This document shows, piece after piece, positions 37,060-49,700 of a stretch of DNA of 64,000 bases. This DNA is from Panopea generosa. Lineage: Eukaryota; Mollusca; Bivalvia; Adapedonta; Hiatellidae. The stretch's first letter is position 1; every line of letters begins with the position of its first letter. Under the pieces are notes generated by a model. It had not been told where the DNA came from. It was given only the letters and a program-made list of their open reading frames with translations, and did not search any database. The translations under genes and the position numbers were made by a program. The stretch covers positions 27,369,452 to 27,433,451 of the forward strand of contig CM055911.1 in the NCBI GenBank assembly GCA_029582155.1, in the 5' to 3' direction.

Positions 37060-39010
37060 TTGGCAGAGGATGTTACCATTAGCAGATGTTGTTATCATTA
37101 GCGGATATTGTTACTTTTAGCGGATGTTGTTACCATTAGCGGATGTTGTAACCTTTAGCGAATGTTGTTACCTTTCGCGGATGTTGTTACCATTAGCGGA
37201 TGTTGCTACCATTAGCAGATGTTGTAACCTTTAGCAGATGTTATTACCTTTAACGGATGTTACCATTAGCGGATGTTCTTACCTTAAGCAGCGGTTATTA
37301 CCTTTAACGGATGTAACCATTAGCGGATGTTGCTACCGTTAGCGGATGTTGTAACATTTAGCAGCGGTTATTACCTTTAACAGATGTTACCATTAGCGGA
37401 CGATGTTATCATTAGTGGATGATGTTACCTTTCGCTAGTGGTTATTACCTTTAACGGATGTAACCATTAGCGGATGTTGCTACCGTTAGCGGATGTTGTA
37501 ACCTTTAGCAGCGGTTATTACCTTTAACGGATGTTACCATTAGCGAATGTTGTTACCATTAGTGGATGATGTTACCTTTAGCAGATATTATTACCTTTAA
37601 CGGATGTTACCATAAGCGGATGTTGTTACCGTTAGCGGATGTTGTAACATTTAGCAGATGTTATTACCTTTAATGGATGTTACCATTAGCGGATGTTGTT
37701 ACCATTAGTGGATGATGTCACCTTTCGCTAGTGGTTATTACCTTTAACGGATGTTACCATTAGCGGATGTTGCTACCGTTAGCGGATGTTGTAACATTTA
37801 GCAGATGTTATTACCTTTAATGGATGTTACCATTAACGGATGTTGTTACCATTTATGGATGATGTTACCTTTTGCTAGTGGTTATTACCTTTAACGGATG
37901 TAACCATTAGCGGATGTTGCTACCGTAAGCGGATGTTGTAACCTTTAGCAGCGGTTTTTACCTTTAACGGATGTTACCATTAGCGGATGATGTTATCATT
38001 AGTAGATGATATTACCTTTCGCTAGTGGTTATTACCTTTAACGGATGAAACCATTAGCGGATGTTGCTACCAAAAGCGGATGTTGTAACCTTTATCAGCG
38101 GTTATTACCTTTAACGGATGTTACCATTAGCGGATGTTGTAACCTATAGCGGATGATGTTACCTTTAGCAGATGTTATTACCTTTAGCGGCTGTTACCAT
38201 TAGTGGATGTTGTTACCGTAAGCGGATGTTGTAACCTTTAGCAGATGTTATTACCTTTAACAGATGTTACCATTAGTGGATGTTGTTACCATTAGTGGAT
38301 GATGTTTCCTTTCGCTAGTGGTTATTACCTTTAACGGATGTTACCATTAGCGGATGTTGTTACCATTAGTGGATGATGTTACCTTTCGCTAGAAGTTATT
38401 ACCTTTAACGGATGTTACCATTAGCAGATGTTTTTACCATTAGTGGATGATGTTACCTTTCGCTAGTGGTTATTACCTTTAACGGATGTTACCATGGGCG
38501 GATGATGTTACCATTAGCGGATGATGTTACCATTGGCGGATGTTGTTACCATTAGCGGATGTTGTAACCTTTAGCAGATGTTATTACCTTTAACGGATGT
38601 TACCATTAGCCGATGTTGTTATCATTGGTGGATGATGTTACCTTTCACTAGTGGTTATTACCTTTAACGGATGTTACCATTAGCCGATGTTGTTACCATT
38701 GGCGGATGTTGTTACCATTAGTGGATGATGTTACCTTTCGCTAGTGGTTATTACCTTTAACGGATGTTACCATTGGCGGATGTTGTTACCATTAGCGGAT
38801 GTTCTAACCTTTAGCAGAGGTTATTACCTGTAACCTATAGCGGATGTTGTTATCATCAGCAGATGTTGGTACCGTTAGCAGAGGTTATTACCTTTAACGG
38901 ATGTAACCATTAGCGGATGTTGTAACCTATAGCGGATGTTGTTATCATCAGCAGATGTTGGTACCGTTAGCAGAGGTTATTAGCTTTAACGGATGTTACC
39001 ATGCGTTTGT
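37060..39010. repeat. 2-kb minisatellite with higher-order structure
   Basis: Built from an ~18-21-bp unit around GCGGATGTTGTTACCATTA. Longer composites recur, for example GGTTATTACCTTTAACGGATG followed by TTACCATTAGCGGATGTTG, then GTGGATGATGTTACC and TTTCGCTA. Lies between the last TSP1 exon and the C1q exon of copy C. Diverged units continue to about 39,380. Confidence 0.92.
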
Positions 39011-39965
39011 TGTCACTTTTAATTAATTCACATTTAACGAACCGTTATACCTTTTGCAGAGATTTTTACTTCAGTTGATGTTTTATAGTCGATGGTGTTA
39101 CATTGAGCGTAGGTTTATACCTTTAGTAGAGATTATTTTCTTAAGCGGGTTTTGTCTTATCGCAGAGATTGTTGGCGATTGTTGTTATATTTGGCGGAGG
39201 TTATTGCCTTTTGAGGGTGAGGTTTTATTAAGCGTTAAAAATGATTACCGTAAACAGAAATTTGTTTGTTTCATTGGTCGTTGAAATTGGTTCCATCATC
39301 CTAATGTTAGCGTCGAAAATGGTGCCTTTAGCATTATAATTCTTATATTTAGTGGATGTTGTTGTAACTATTTACAGAACAAATTAAGAAATGAACTATG
39401 AATTGGTTGCGAAAATTCATTGACATTTTAAAATATCATCTTATTTTTTGGTTTTAAAAAAAGAGGGGACTGTTGTGGAAGGGTGGAAGGGTGGTGGTGG
39501 GGTGAGTGAGTTCACAAACAAAATCAATGTAACTGTAACATTTTGTTGTGTTCCTTTCATTTTAACCAAGAAAGGGGTGCTACCCAAATCTATATTCAAA
39601 AATTTTGTTTGGTTCTTATTGGAAACACCAAATGAGCCATCCGAATACAAATGTCTACTCTGAAACAGTAACTTAGCGGAAGTAGTTACAGTTGTAATAT
39701 TATTAGGCGGATATTGCTTAACGTTGCTAAGGAGGATATTATCATTAGTGTTGTTATAAACTTCCTCTATCACAAAATCATTTGTTACAAATATTCGTTT
39801 AATTTACTAGTTTGTGTATAACGTAGGTTATTCGGCATTCAGTATAAACGTTTTTGGAATCTATCAGATACTGAGGAAATCTTTTGTAACTTTCTATTAT
39901 AAACGGTACATATAACATGGGGGATAGTTTGTACTAATATTTCAGTTTGTATTATTATTTTTAAG

Positions 39966-40183
39966 TTGCCCAAATCGCGTTCACGGTAAGTAATCCAAAC
40001 GGTACGTTGTTAGCGGATATTTCGATATTCACACATATACATGACAACAATGGCGTCGGTTATAACCAGACAACGGGCAAGTTCACCTGTCCTCTGGCAG
40101 GACTCTACCAATTTTCATATATATATATACTGAACGGAACAGCTAATACTTTTGTATTTCCAATAACTTTGTCGAAATATTGA
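39966..40183 (+). pseudogene. C1q-domain exon, truncated after about 72 residues
   Basis: Phase-1 entry after TTTTTAAG. Encodes VAQIAFTVSNPNGTLL, HIHDNNGVGYNQTTGKF, TCPLAGLYQFSYIY and LNGTANTF, then a TGA at 40,181. This is the N-terminal half of a canonical C1q domain (GVGYNxxTGkFtCPxAGxYxF); the second half is absent. It is a different C1q lineage from copy B exon 9. A 26-bp inverted repeat begins where the domain breaks off. Confidence 0.7.
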
Positions 40184-40360
40184 GTAATGTAATTAAATTA
40201 TGTATACGACATCAACAGTATTGATTCGTTGATTTGATATTGCCTAAATGCTCTTTCTTATTCAAGTACAAATTTCAAGGAAATTGCTTAGTACATTTTG
40301 AGAAAATTGGTTACATAAAATGTCAAGTGGCGGGTTAGCTGTTCCGTTCAGTATATATAT
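40121..40360. repeat. 26-bp perfect inverted repeat, 188-bp loop
   Basis: 40,121-40,146 (ATATATATACTGAACGGAAC plus AGCTAA) is the exact inverse of 40,335-40,360. The left arm includes the last C1q codons (Ile-Leu-Asn-Gly-Thr-Ala). Confidence 0.85.
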
Positions 40361-40369
40361 TTAAAGATT

Positions 40370-41180
40370 TAAGGTATATAATTGGAGGCGTTGGCTTGAT
40401 TATAGATTCTTCTCTTTTGGCGAACATTATTTATGAATATTTGTATGATCAATTATAACATTTGGATATGGATACAATAGTTAATAAACTGTGTCACAGA
40501 CATCCATGTTTTAATTGTTCTTCTGGTTATATGTTTGACTTTTACATTTGTATTCTAATATCAAGTTATGTCGAATAATAGTTTAATGTAAACAATTTGT
40601 AATACAATATATTCGTATAATATAAATTATTATACTATTGACCACAAAACGGAAGTATGGGTTTCACTTCTCAGAGTGTCATTATTTCCAAATCATTGAT
40701 AAAATATGAAAAAAATCGTCAAACAAATGATTTACTGAGTTTTTACTCTTTTTTTTTTCTTTTTTTTTTCAATATTATATTTTACGTCATAATCATTGTT
40801 TTTTCCTGACCGACATATGCTTTAAACGGACAAACGACACTTTCGATAACAAAGTTACTATGAAAATATTATTCTATATCATGCAAATGTCAATTAACAA
40901 CTTTCTTATATGTATTTCGTTTTAATTTCGGAGACTGTGATTAACCTGGAACATGACAGAATGAAAGGCATTCTATATCGTACACCTTTGACAAAAAAAA
41001 GTGTGAAATAGCTTTTATATTCATTAGTTTTTATCGGTACGAAAGAAAGAAAGTAATGTTTTAAATATGTTTTATAAATATTGGTAATATTACAAAAACA
41101 TACTACGTTGACACCGCCGCTTAAATATAAGACTTTTAATATTATTTCTCAAATATGAAGTCTCAGGTAGATAGATAGAT
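40370..41180. other. Gene-free A+T-rich stretch
   Basis: No domain, repeat or element recognised; includes a T-rich run at 40,749-40,770. Confidence 0.5.
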
Positions 41181-41460
41181 TGATTGAATATTTAGAGTCA
41201 TTTTGATGTCATCGAGGGTTAACAGACGATCAGTCTACCTAATCACTGTTTTCTGGGATTAACCAGTACTTGAGCACACCCCATCTCCGCAAGTAACTGA
41301 TAACTTTCCCACTTGAATCTGTGGCGAGAGACGAATGATAATGAGACACAATGTCGTATATCAATCATCACGGAGACTGTTGCCGGGCGGGGTATTCGAA
41401 CTCACGACCCCTGGATTGATAGTCATACGCGTAACCGACTGAGCTAATTGGGCTCTGAAA
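41180..41460 (-). mobile_element. tRNA-derived SINE, family 2, independent insertion
   Basis: The minus strand reads GAGCCCAATTAGCTCAGTCG, then GGTCGTGAGTTCGAATACCC, CATTGTGTCTCATTATCATT, AGTTACTTGCGGAGATGGGG and a CAATCTATCTATCTACC tail. It is not part of the A/B duplication, so it is a separate insertion of the same family. Confidence 0.75.
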
Positions 41461-41606
41461 AGGAGAAAAACGAAATAAACAAAAACGACACATATATAAA
41501 TATTTTCAAAATATATCATTAATTAAATTTTAACAAGAGGCCCACGTCTCAGGTAGAAGTACTTGGATATAAATATCCTCGTGTCGTCATACATTCATAG
41601 GAGTTA

Positions 41607-41680
41607 AGATAAATCCCCCCCCCCCCACACACACACACACACCCCCCCCCCCATCCTCCCCCCCCCCCACACACACACAC
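41607..41680. repeat. Compound (C)n/(CA)n tract
   Basis: Runs of C interleaved with two CACACA tracts. The same type of tract recurs at 57,178-57,220. Confidence 0.95.
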
Positions 41681-41739
41681 TCATAAGAAGACCAAGACTA
41701 AAAATCCTAAAACTTTCGATGAACGCAGCGGGGACGTGG

Positions 41740-42260
41740 TCAAAACGTGCGATTTTTAAGTTCATACTACGTCCTTACTACGTCGCTTCCAGGTTTTCAC
41801 TACGTCTAACACGTCCCCGCTAATATCTTACCACGCGTATGATCACGCGCGCACCACGTCCAATGCGTTCTTACTATGGCCTTACTACGTTCTTATTACG
41901 ACCAATCATATCTAAACACGCTCTTACCACGCGCTTACCACGCGCTTACCATGCTAACAACCCAGTGACAACGCAGTGCGAACGCCATGCAGTCTTTCCC
42001 ATAAGCATCATGCTTGTACTACTTCAATGAAGTCTCTACGTTAGTTACGTTGATACTGCGTCATTGCCGTCATTACCTCGTCATTATTAGGTTCTTACTG
42101 CTTTCTGATTCAACCATGTCCTCACTACGTTTTTTTAACATGTTGAAAGTTTGACCACGTCTTCCACGTCCATGGAGACCATTCCACGACCTTATCGATT
42201 TCCACTGCGTTCTTACTACACTGTACACATTCTTACTGCGTCCACCCAATTTTTAAGGAC
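41740..42260. repeat. Degenerate short-motif repeat (TTACTACG/CCACG)
   Basis: The words TTACTACGT, TTACCACGC and CACTACGTC recur at about 10-14-bp spacing over 500 bp, with more C and G than the surroundings. The plus-strand open frame at 41,839-42,030 is part of it. Confidence 0.65.
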
Positions 42261-42264
42261 GTTG

Positions 42265-43285
42265 TGGGAACGTGGCTGAGTGTGAGATGAGGGTGTGGGG
42301 GTAGGGGTTAGGGTTTTTTGCAACATAACCGTCAATCGTCCTTCCTCGGCCAATTTCGTCATCCTTCCGTATTAGACTCCATTAGGATAATCGGGAAGGT
42401 GGTCCGAATGCAAAACCGTGTGTCCTTGGTTGCACATTGCGCTAAAAACAGAAACGTTCCGAATCGGTATTGTTAATAAAATGGGGAAACTTTATAAATA
42501 ATGAAGTATTAAAAAGGCATAAATGTTATGCTAATATATTTTAGCTATTTGCGACGTAATAAACTCCGAACTTAGGTATATGAATCACACTTTAGTAGTA
42601 TTCTCGAATGATTTCTCAGTGTTGTTTTAAAACTAGATGCTGCCGTGAAGAGCTTGTGATCTAAACCGCAACCTCCAATATGAGTGGCCAACACTATGTC
42701 CTATCCACTACCGCCCCGTAAAACTCTTAATTAAAACTTTTCAACGTTTTACTATTCTATGTTTTGTAGGTACCGATAAGCCGGAACACAGACTCTGATA
42801 ACCTGAAATAGCCTTCTGATGTTTTACCAGCTTGTATCACCATCTCGCCAATATAAAGAGAATCTCACTTACCAACAAAGACCTCAATCAAAACCAACTC
42901 AAGGCCTGAGTTAACCGGGCCCGGCTATTGAATATTGTAAAAAAGCTATTCTTCACTTTACATTGTCAGTCATTTGACGGTTAGTAAACATAAACCTTAG
43001 ATATCTAGTTTACCATGAAAGCTTGGGTTATTGTGAGAGTTGTTTTGACTATGTATTAGGTGTCCATATTTGCTTGCAAATTTTGGTCTGAAAAAAAAAA
43101 ACGGATCTTCTCTAAATGTGTTTTTTTAAAATTCATTCTTGAGTTCCATTCTAAGAATATTCTTAAGAATGGTTAGTGCATATTACCCACAGCTTCACCT
43201 GTAAACCAAGCAGTGGATAGAGAGATGTTTGATTTTTGTACACTTCATCTACAACTAACAAACAAATCAAAAGTAAAATAGGCAA
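42265..43285. other. Gene-free region downstream of copy B
   Basis: No gene recognised between the degenerate repeat and the poly(A) signal of copy B. Confidence 0.5.
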
Positions 43286-43291
43286 GTATAT

Positions 43292-43297
43292 TTTATT
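43292..43297 (-). terminator. Poly(A) signal of copy B
   Basis: AATAAA on the minus strand, about 85 bases after the TGA stop of the C1q exon. It is the first canonical hexamer seen downstream and is a reasonable 3' end for the gene; cleavage site not confirmed. Confidence 0.5.
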
Positions 43298-43379
43298 TAT
43301 AATTATGTGTGTCATATGTGCATGTTTGATTGTCCGGATTTAAATTATACTTAGAATATTATATCAAGTTGCAATACAT

Positions 43380-43780
43380 TCAGGCAGCTGCAATGAGTGC
43401 CCCACTGAATATATCGGTGTCCTTATGGTAAACATGTGTCCATCCATAGCAATATATGTTCACTCTGTCACCAACTGCCAATGTAAGGTATGCTAACGCC
43501 GAGGCACTCTTCCAGCTGCCGCCTGAATCGACAGCTGTAAATGCCTTTACAATGTTAGAGTCATTATGTCTAATATAACAATAGGATGTTCCAGAAGACG
43601 TCATAAATGAAATTGAAAACTGGTAAGTTCCGGCAACTTTGCATGTGAAATCCCCGGATGTTTTGTTGTAACAGTTGCCGATGTTGGTGATTACTGTAGT
43701 AAATATAGGTTGTCCATCAGTCGTGCTGCCACCGACGAGAGTTGACGACGGATAATACGCTGAGAAAATTATAACTGGGA
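43380..43780 (-). CDS. Copy B exon 9: C-terminal C1q domain and stop
   Basis: The 401-bp exon begins in phase 1 after TTATTTCAG and ends in TGA at 43382-43380. It encodes about 133 residues with the C1q/TNF beta-strand pattern: FSAYYPSSTLVGG, CYNKTSGDFTCKVAGTYQFS, SYCYIRHNDS, ALAYLTLAVGDRVNIYCYG and a C-terminal FSGALI. TGDFxCxxAGxYxFS and LxVGDxV are typical of C1q-domain proteins. No collagen-like stretch precedes it. Confidence 0.88.
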
Positions 43781-46700
43781 CTGAAATAACAATATGACAA
43801 ACAGGTAAAACAATCCACAGTCTATAAATACAGGTTATTGCATTAGTTTACTTGGTAGTCATATTCCTGTTACTAACAAGACTAGACGACGAAAATGAAT
43901 ATATAACAAAACGAATGACATAAGGTAAACCAATGGCGGATCTACTCTTAAAACCCAGCGTACGACGCACCCCTATCCCCCTCATCCCTAACCCCCCTTA
44001 TCCCATATTTTATTTTAATCTACAATATTTCCCCCGAAAAACATGACTGTGTACCTTGCACCTTCCATGTCTTCCCTCCCCTAAAGAAAAACCTTGATCC
44101 GCCTCATATTTTCAGTCGAATTTATGACTCTTGTTCTATCACAAACAAATGTAACTGATGTAATTAAACAAAGATAGATTTCTTCATATCTAGTACAGTA
44201 AATAATATATTTAAAAAATATATTTTAAAGAAATCAATTTGAGATGTGCAAACAAAATATGTTTTATTTTTTTCAAAATACCTTTATATAATTTCATTGT
44301 GATTAGAAAAGAGTTAAACATCCTCTATGAGTGTTTCCCATTTCTATATTGTGGAGAATAGTACACGTATACATCGGATATTGGACTAGACCGAAAATAT
44401 TACAGGTTTGGCAAACTTAAGCTAGCTTGACATTCATGCATTGTTTTTCGGTATTAAATATTAATCTAAACCTAACCATAATCTCCTCATTCACAGTATT
44501 GAAGAATTACACACATGGATATCGAACCACGACCAATAAATATCAAACTTCAACTGCTTATTGGTTTATTGACTAACTTACATATTTCACGATTGTAGTG
44601 CAAGCAAGACTGTCCATTTTAATATATATTACTAGTTACCTGGGCAAGACTTGGGATTACAGATGCTATTCTCTTCACTGTTTCCGAGACATTGTTTCCC
44701 TAACACCGACGGTGAAGGATTATCACAAAGGCGTGTACGTTGACGTAATCCTGAACCACAGGATACGCTACACGTTTCCCAGTCCGACCACGTGGACCAC
44801 TGACCGTCTGTTTATAGATAGAAAACAAAAATGATGATATTTCTGTACGAGGGAAACTATACGGTTTCTCAAATATTTAACCGGAGTGTTCATATTTGCT
44901 ATATAAATAATCGAAAGCCAAAAGCAGAATTGGAAGACATGTATGTTAACTTGTTTTATATTGAATTTGGCAATTTGGTATCACTTATATAATAGATACG
45001 GTGACGATGCCGTTTTGGTAAGTGTGCATGTACACATTTAGGGACAGCTGACGTTCTGTCTTTATAGCATTTAACGATGACCATGACATATTCCGGGTAT
45101 TTCGGAGGCAATACCTCTTTTAATTGGATGTTGAAAGTTCATGTTTAAAAGTTGTTAGTAATTTTTAAACATTTGAGCGTAGTTATCACATCTTCGTCAC
45201 GTCCAGACAAAACAGCATTGTAACTTCATTTATAGTGTTATGTGTTATCTGAACCGAGCCGTTGTAGGTGTGCGTATTTTTCATGAATGATTATTAATTT
45301 CATTGTCATTTAATTGACCAATAAGCTGACGTGATACATGTATTGAACGAGTAGAGTTATAACTTCATTGTTCAGCTTATAAATCCAGCATTATTGGTAT
45401 AATTTAAATGCATTTAGCAGTGTTATTAATTATTTGCTGTATTAATATTTCCTAAAAACAATATTTTAACTATTTAACCTGAGCATCCCATTTCAAAGCA
45501 GCCCCTGTCATCCCTCGAGTCCCCAAAACAATGGAAACCGTTTCTGTCCGGGTAGGGACTCGAGCAATGTCTGTCCCTCCTCTGTAGTCCAACACCGCAA
45601 GTGACACTGCAGCTCCCCCAGGCGGACCACCGACTCCACGCCCCGTCAACTGTTGCACAACAAAACTTGTAATCGGGTAATTTAACCAATACTTCCGTCA
45701 AGGCAAAACCAATCTTAAAGCAATTAGTAAAATATTTATTTCAGTTATAAGACTCTAGAGACAGACTGGAATAAGTTTCATATTCGTCTTTCGTATTTTC
45801 ACATTCAACTCGAAACTGACCGTAACTTACTCAACCTCCATAATTGAAGAGTACCATTGGTCAATATCGAAATACTACATGTCGTTTTATATTCTACACG
45901 AAACTGACCCTGACCTTAACCTACTTAACCTGCAATATTGAAGAGTAACATAGGTCGTTATTGACAGATGAAATGTCATTCTATATTCCAAACGAAACTA
46001 ACCCTAACAGTAACGTAATTAATCTCCAATATTGTAGAGTATTATAGGTCAATATCGAAAGACTATATGTTATATATTCCACAGTAAACTGACCATTACA
46101 GTAACGTAATTAACCTCCAATATTGAAGAGTATTATAGGTCAACATCGAAAGACTATATGTTATATATTCCACAGCAAACTGACCATTACAGTAACGTAT
46201 TTAACCTCCAATATTGAAGAGTATTATAGGTCAACATCGAAAGACTATATGTTATATATTCCACAGCAAACTGACCATTACAGTAACGTAACCAACCTCC
46301 AATATTGAAGAATATTATAGGTCAACATCGAAAGACGAAATATAATAGCTACTTTCTCAGTACTTCCCCTAAGTTTATATACTGTCGCTAGATGTATTTG
46401 TATATTGTGCGTTATGGAAAATTGAGATCAGAGCAATGTATGCATATGCATTGGTAACTCTGCTGGCATATCTAAGAATTCTATATAATTATTATAATTA
46501 TGTTCTTCGGTGATTTAGGTCAACAGCAATCACTTTATCATATTCTGTAATTATTACATTGACAGAAATATGAAACAGGTTTTAACTTACTCGGACATTT
46601 TCCCATAGTGCAAAGTTGATGTTGGGTGGAATTTCCTACACAATCAAGACCTCCGTGCGCAGGTGCCGGATCTGAACATGTGCGCGTTCTTGTCATCTGG

Positions 46701-49700
46701 CCACTTTCACATGTTACGTCACAGCTTGTCCAGTTTGACCAAAAGGACCACGAGCCGTCAACTTTTTATTAATGACAAACGGTTCAATTTCGTTATATTT
46801 GAAAGGCATTAAATATAGATAATGATACACATGATGTAAAGTCATTCGTGACTTCAGGCAACTTTACCAATTAGTTTGTTTGAAAGCTATTTATTTTAAC
46901 ATTGCCATGTCACAATATAAATAAAATAGACAGCAAAATTACTAAAATAATTTACACTTCTTCTATTCTGCGTCAAGTATAAAGAATTGTTACTTACTGA
47001 CGTTGCACAAACCGCAGTATTTCCTACAGACGGTTTTCGCGTGATTCACGTCAGTGCAGACATCGAATATAGAACTGACTCGCTCACAATCAAAACTTGG
47101 GTCGTCTTTACAGTCGCCGATTTCGTTTACAACTGTATTAAAAGCAATAGAATACCATAAGATATGAATTGAAAAATATACAAAAATTACAAAAAGCAAT
47201 CCAGTTAATATGATGCCAGATTAAAGTCATCGTCACATCAACCTCTAAATAGGCTCGATGGTCGGTTGACTCATACTTGTTTAAAGCATTGTTGTTGCTA
47301 TCTATTCTTGCTGTTGATGCTACAACTATCGCAATGAATAAAACAAGGAATGCTCACGATTATGAATTGATTATGTAAATTTGTTTTTACGTCAACAATA
47401 AAGTTAGGGTTTGCCATGAAACATATCATTAGATAAATTCTCCTCAATTCACATACAACATTTCTAAATCACCTCTTTATAAAAAATATTGGTAATACGA
47501 GACCTATTCAATAACTACATGTGATGGCGGTTTGCTGATTTAGATTCAGATCTTGAGTCAGTAAAAAACTATTGTTTCCTTTCTTAGGTTATGGAATGGC
47601 CCAAAACTAAAACAAAATGCAAATTTATTATAGTAACCGGTCATTAAATTGTCAATATGCAGGGATGTGGGGTTCAGTGGCATTGATATGCAGGACATTG
47701 ATGAAATTAAAAAGATGTTAACATCTTTAGCATGACGCAACTTACTGGGGATTCCAGAAGAACAAAGTTTCTTGTTACAACCGTCTACAGAACAGCATTG
47801 GGAACAAGACACGTGGTCTGATGTAGAGCGTCCAATAATAGAGATTGGTGATACGGTTGTACTGGATACGAGTAGACAGTCCTGCGGGAAGACAAGACAC
47901 AAGTGTTGTAACAAATATTCGCTCCGTCTCACACAAAGGCTTGATTAGAGTGGAGGATAAGAATGAAAATGTTAAAATGAACATAATAAGCAAAAATAAG
48001 AAATATATCCCAACAAGAGACATGCGATACAAAAGATGCAACCTCCAAAACGGCCGGAAATGATAATAAAGGTTACCGCGTTGAACGATAAGTAGCAAAA
48101 CAGCTGCTAAAGAGTTCAAACCTTTGTAACGGGTCACCCAACCTCGCTCTTTACTCGCTGTCACATCAAAAAACGAGGCCGTGTAAACAGAAGTACGGTG
48201 TAAAAAGAAAAACCGATCAGTTAAATCTATAGATGGTTACTTTTCAAAATCCTGAGCATCTGGAGACTGACGATAAGGGTCGGACAAAATGAATAGACGG
48301 ACAAGTATAAAGCGCCTCTGTTTAAGGAATTAGGAAGGCTTCTCCAACATTGAGGCTTCAGCTCTTTAACCTTTACAAATTTTCCGTATGTTGAGATTAA
48401 ATCAGTAATATATATCGACAAAATGTCCACACGGAATAATCATATCAATTCATGTTTATACAACCGTTGCGTTTCCTGTTTTAAAAATGCTAATACAAAT
48501 GCGTGTCCCCATTAAGTTTCTTGTAGCAGACGTCAGAGCGTTGTCAGATAATTAATTTAAATCCGGTAATTAGTAAAACAGATCAGCATATTTAATTGTT
48601 TGAAGCAATGTTGCACCTACTGCTCCTTTGAACAAACAATAAGACACGGAAAGTAAAACAGAATATTGTTATAGAACACTTTTATAAAGTAAGAAAAATC
48701 CACTTACTTGTTCTTGTGCACAACCGAGGATATATGTGATTTGGTCGCCGACACCAGTTGCTTTCGTAAAGCATTTCTGAAAAGCATTTATAATATCAAT
48801 ATTTATAAACAGGTTGTTGGGGGAGATCATGAAAAAGGATGTATTTTTAAAATAATTGGAAGGTATATGGTTCAATATAAATATTGAAGACATCATACGT
48901 AATAAGGATAATTTGTATTCTTTATTCTTTTCCTAAAGTCCTGTCAATGGATATATCAAAAATCATTCTTTATTCGTTTTCACGTCACCTTTATACAACA
49001 AAGTACGAGATAGAATTTTTGTTGTATGCGATGCCATAATCAACATTTTTATTTTACCGAGTGTTTCCGGTGAGTGATGCTTCATCAATATTAAATAATA
49101 ATTTTCCAAAGATTTGAACAAAGACACTCACAAATTTATCCGCACTATTGACTGCCTTATAACATTTTTTGTTATTGATGTAGATATAAGGTAAATACCT
49201 CATTTGCTTTACACTGCACGGTGTTGTGACAGTTGGCGGTGCTGTTCACATTGGTGCATTTGTAACAATCCAAGGCATCTGTGAGACGAAGTGGATAATA
49301 ATCCAACATGTAATAGTTATAACAGTAGGTATTACACACACAACCCGTCATGCTAAGTTAATGTTATTTTATAAGGCAGTGTCCGTCTGTCAGTCCGTCC
49401 ACCTACTGTAAAAAAAATTTTTTTTTACTATTTTATTTTGAAGTATAAACGTATATAACTAAACGAATAATTATTGTCATTTTATGAAGAACTCTTTTGT
49501 TTCTATTTTATTCCAAAATCAATAGGTCGTTGTGACTCGTTTAGACATACATTTTTTTTTGTTGTTGTGAAATATTTGAATACCACATTATCTGCACAAT
49601 AAAATATAAGCTTTTCATCAATACATTTGCAAACATGCGTATCCAACTGCATCCTTTACATAATCAATTACAGGTATAATTACGTACATTTATGCATTAA

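Larger units (their letters stand above)
30640..40183 (+). pseudogene. Copy C: inverted, decayed composite gene
   Basis: On the plus strand the order is remnant intron 1 (30,690-31,020, matching the sequence after exon 1 of copy A), Ly6 exon 2 (33,645-33,724, intact), Ly6 exon 3 (34,119-34,187, acceptor AG lost and first Cys changed to Tyr), the stump of Ly6 exon 4 (about 34,905-34,948), no ShK and no first TSP1 exon, a dead TSP1 exon (35,774-35,931), an intact TSP1 exon (36,718-36,885) and a truncated C1q exon (39,966-40,183). A retrotransposon remnant and a minisatellite lie in its introns. The signal-peptide exon is not recognisable; only a GTGAATCATATAG-like trace remains near 30,670. A functional product of the whole is very unlikely. 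Confidence 0.75.

Noticed and set aside
46998..47132. ShK exon as a toxin gene
   Set aside because: It is a phase 1-1 exon inside a multidomain gene; ShK modules are common accessory domains and nothing points to a venom peptide.
47558..48164. Overlapping minus-strand frames of 124 and 129 codons over Ly6 exon 4
   Set aside because: They read through intron sequence; only the 136 bp between the splice sites fit the gene model and the Ly6 pattern.
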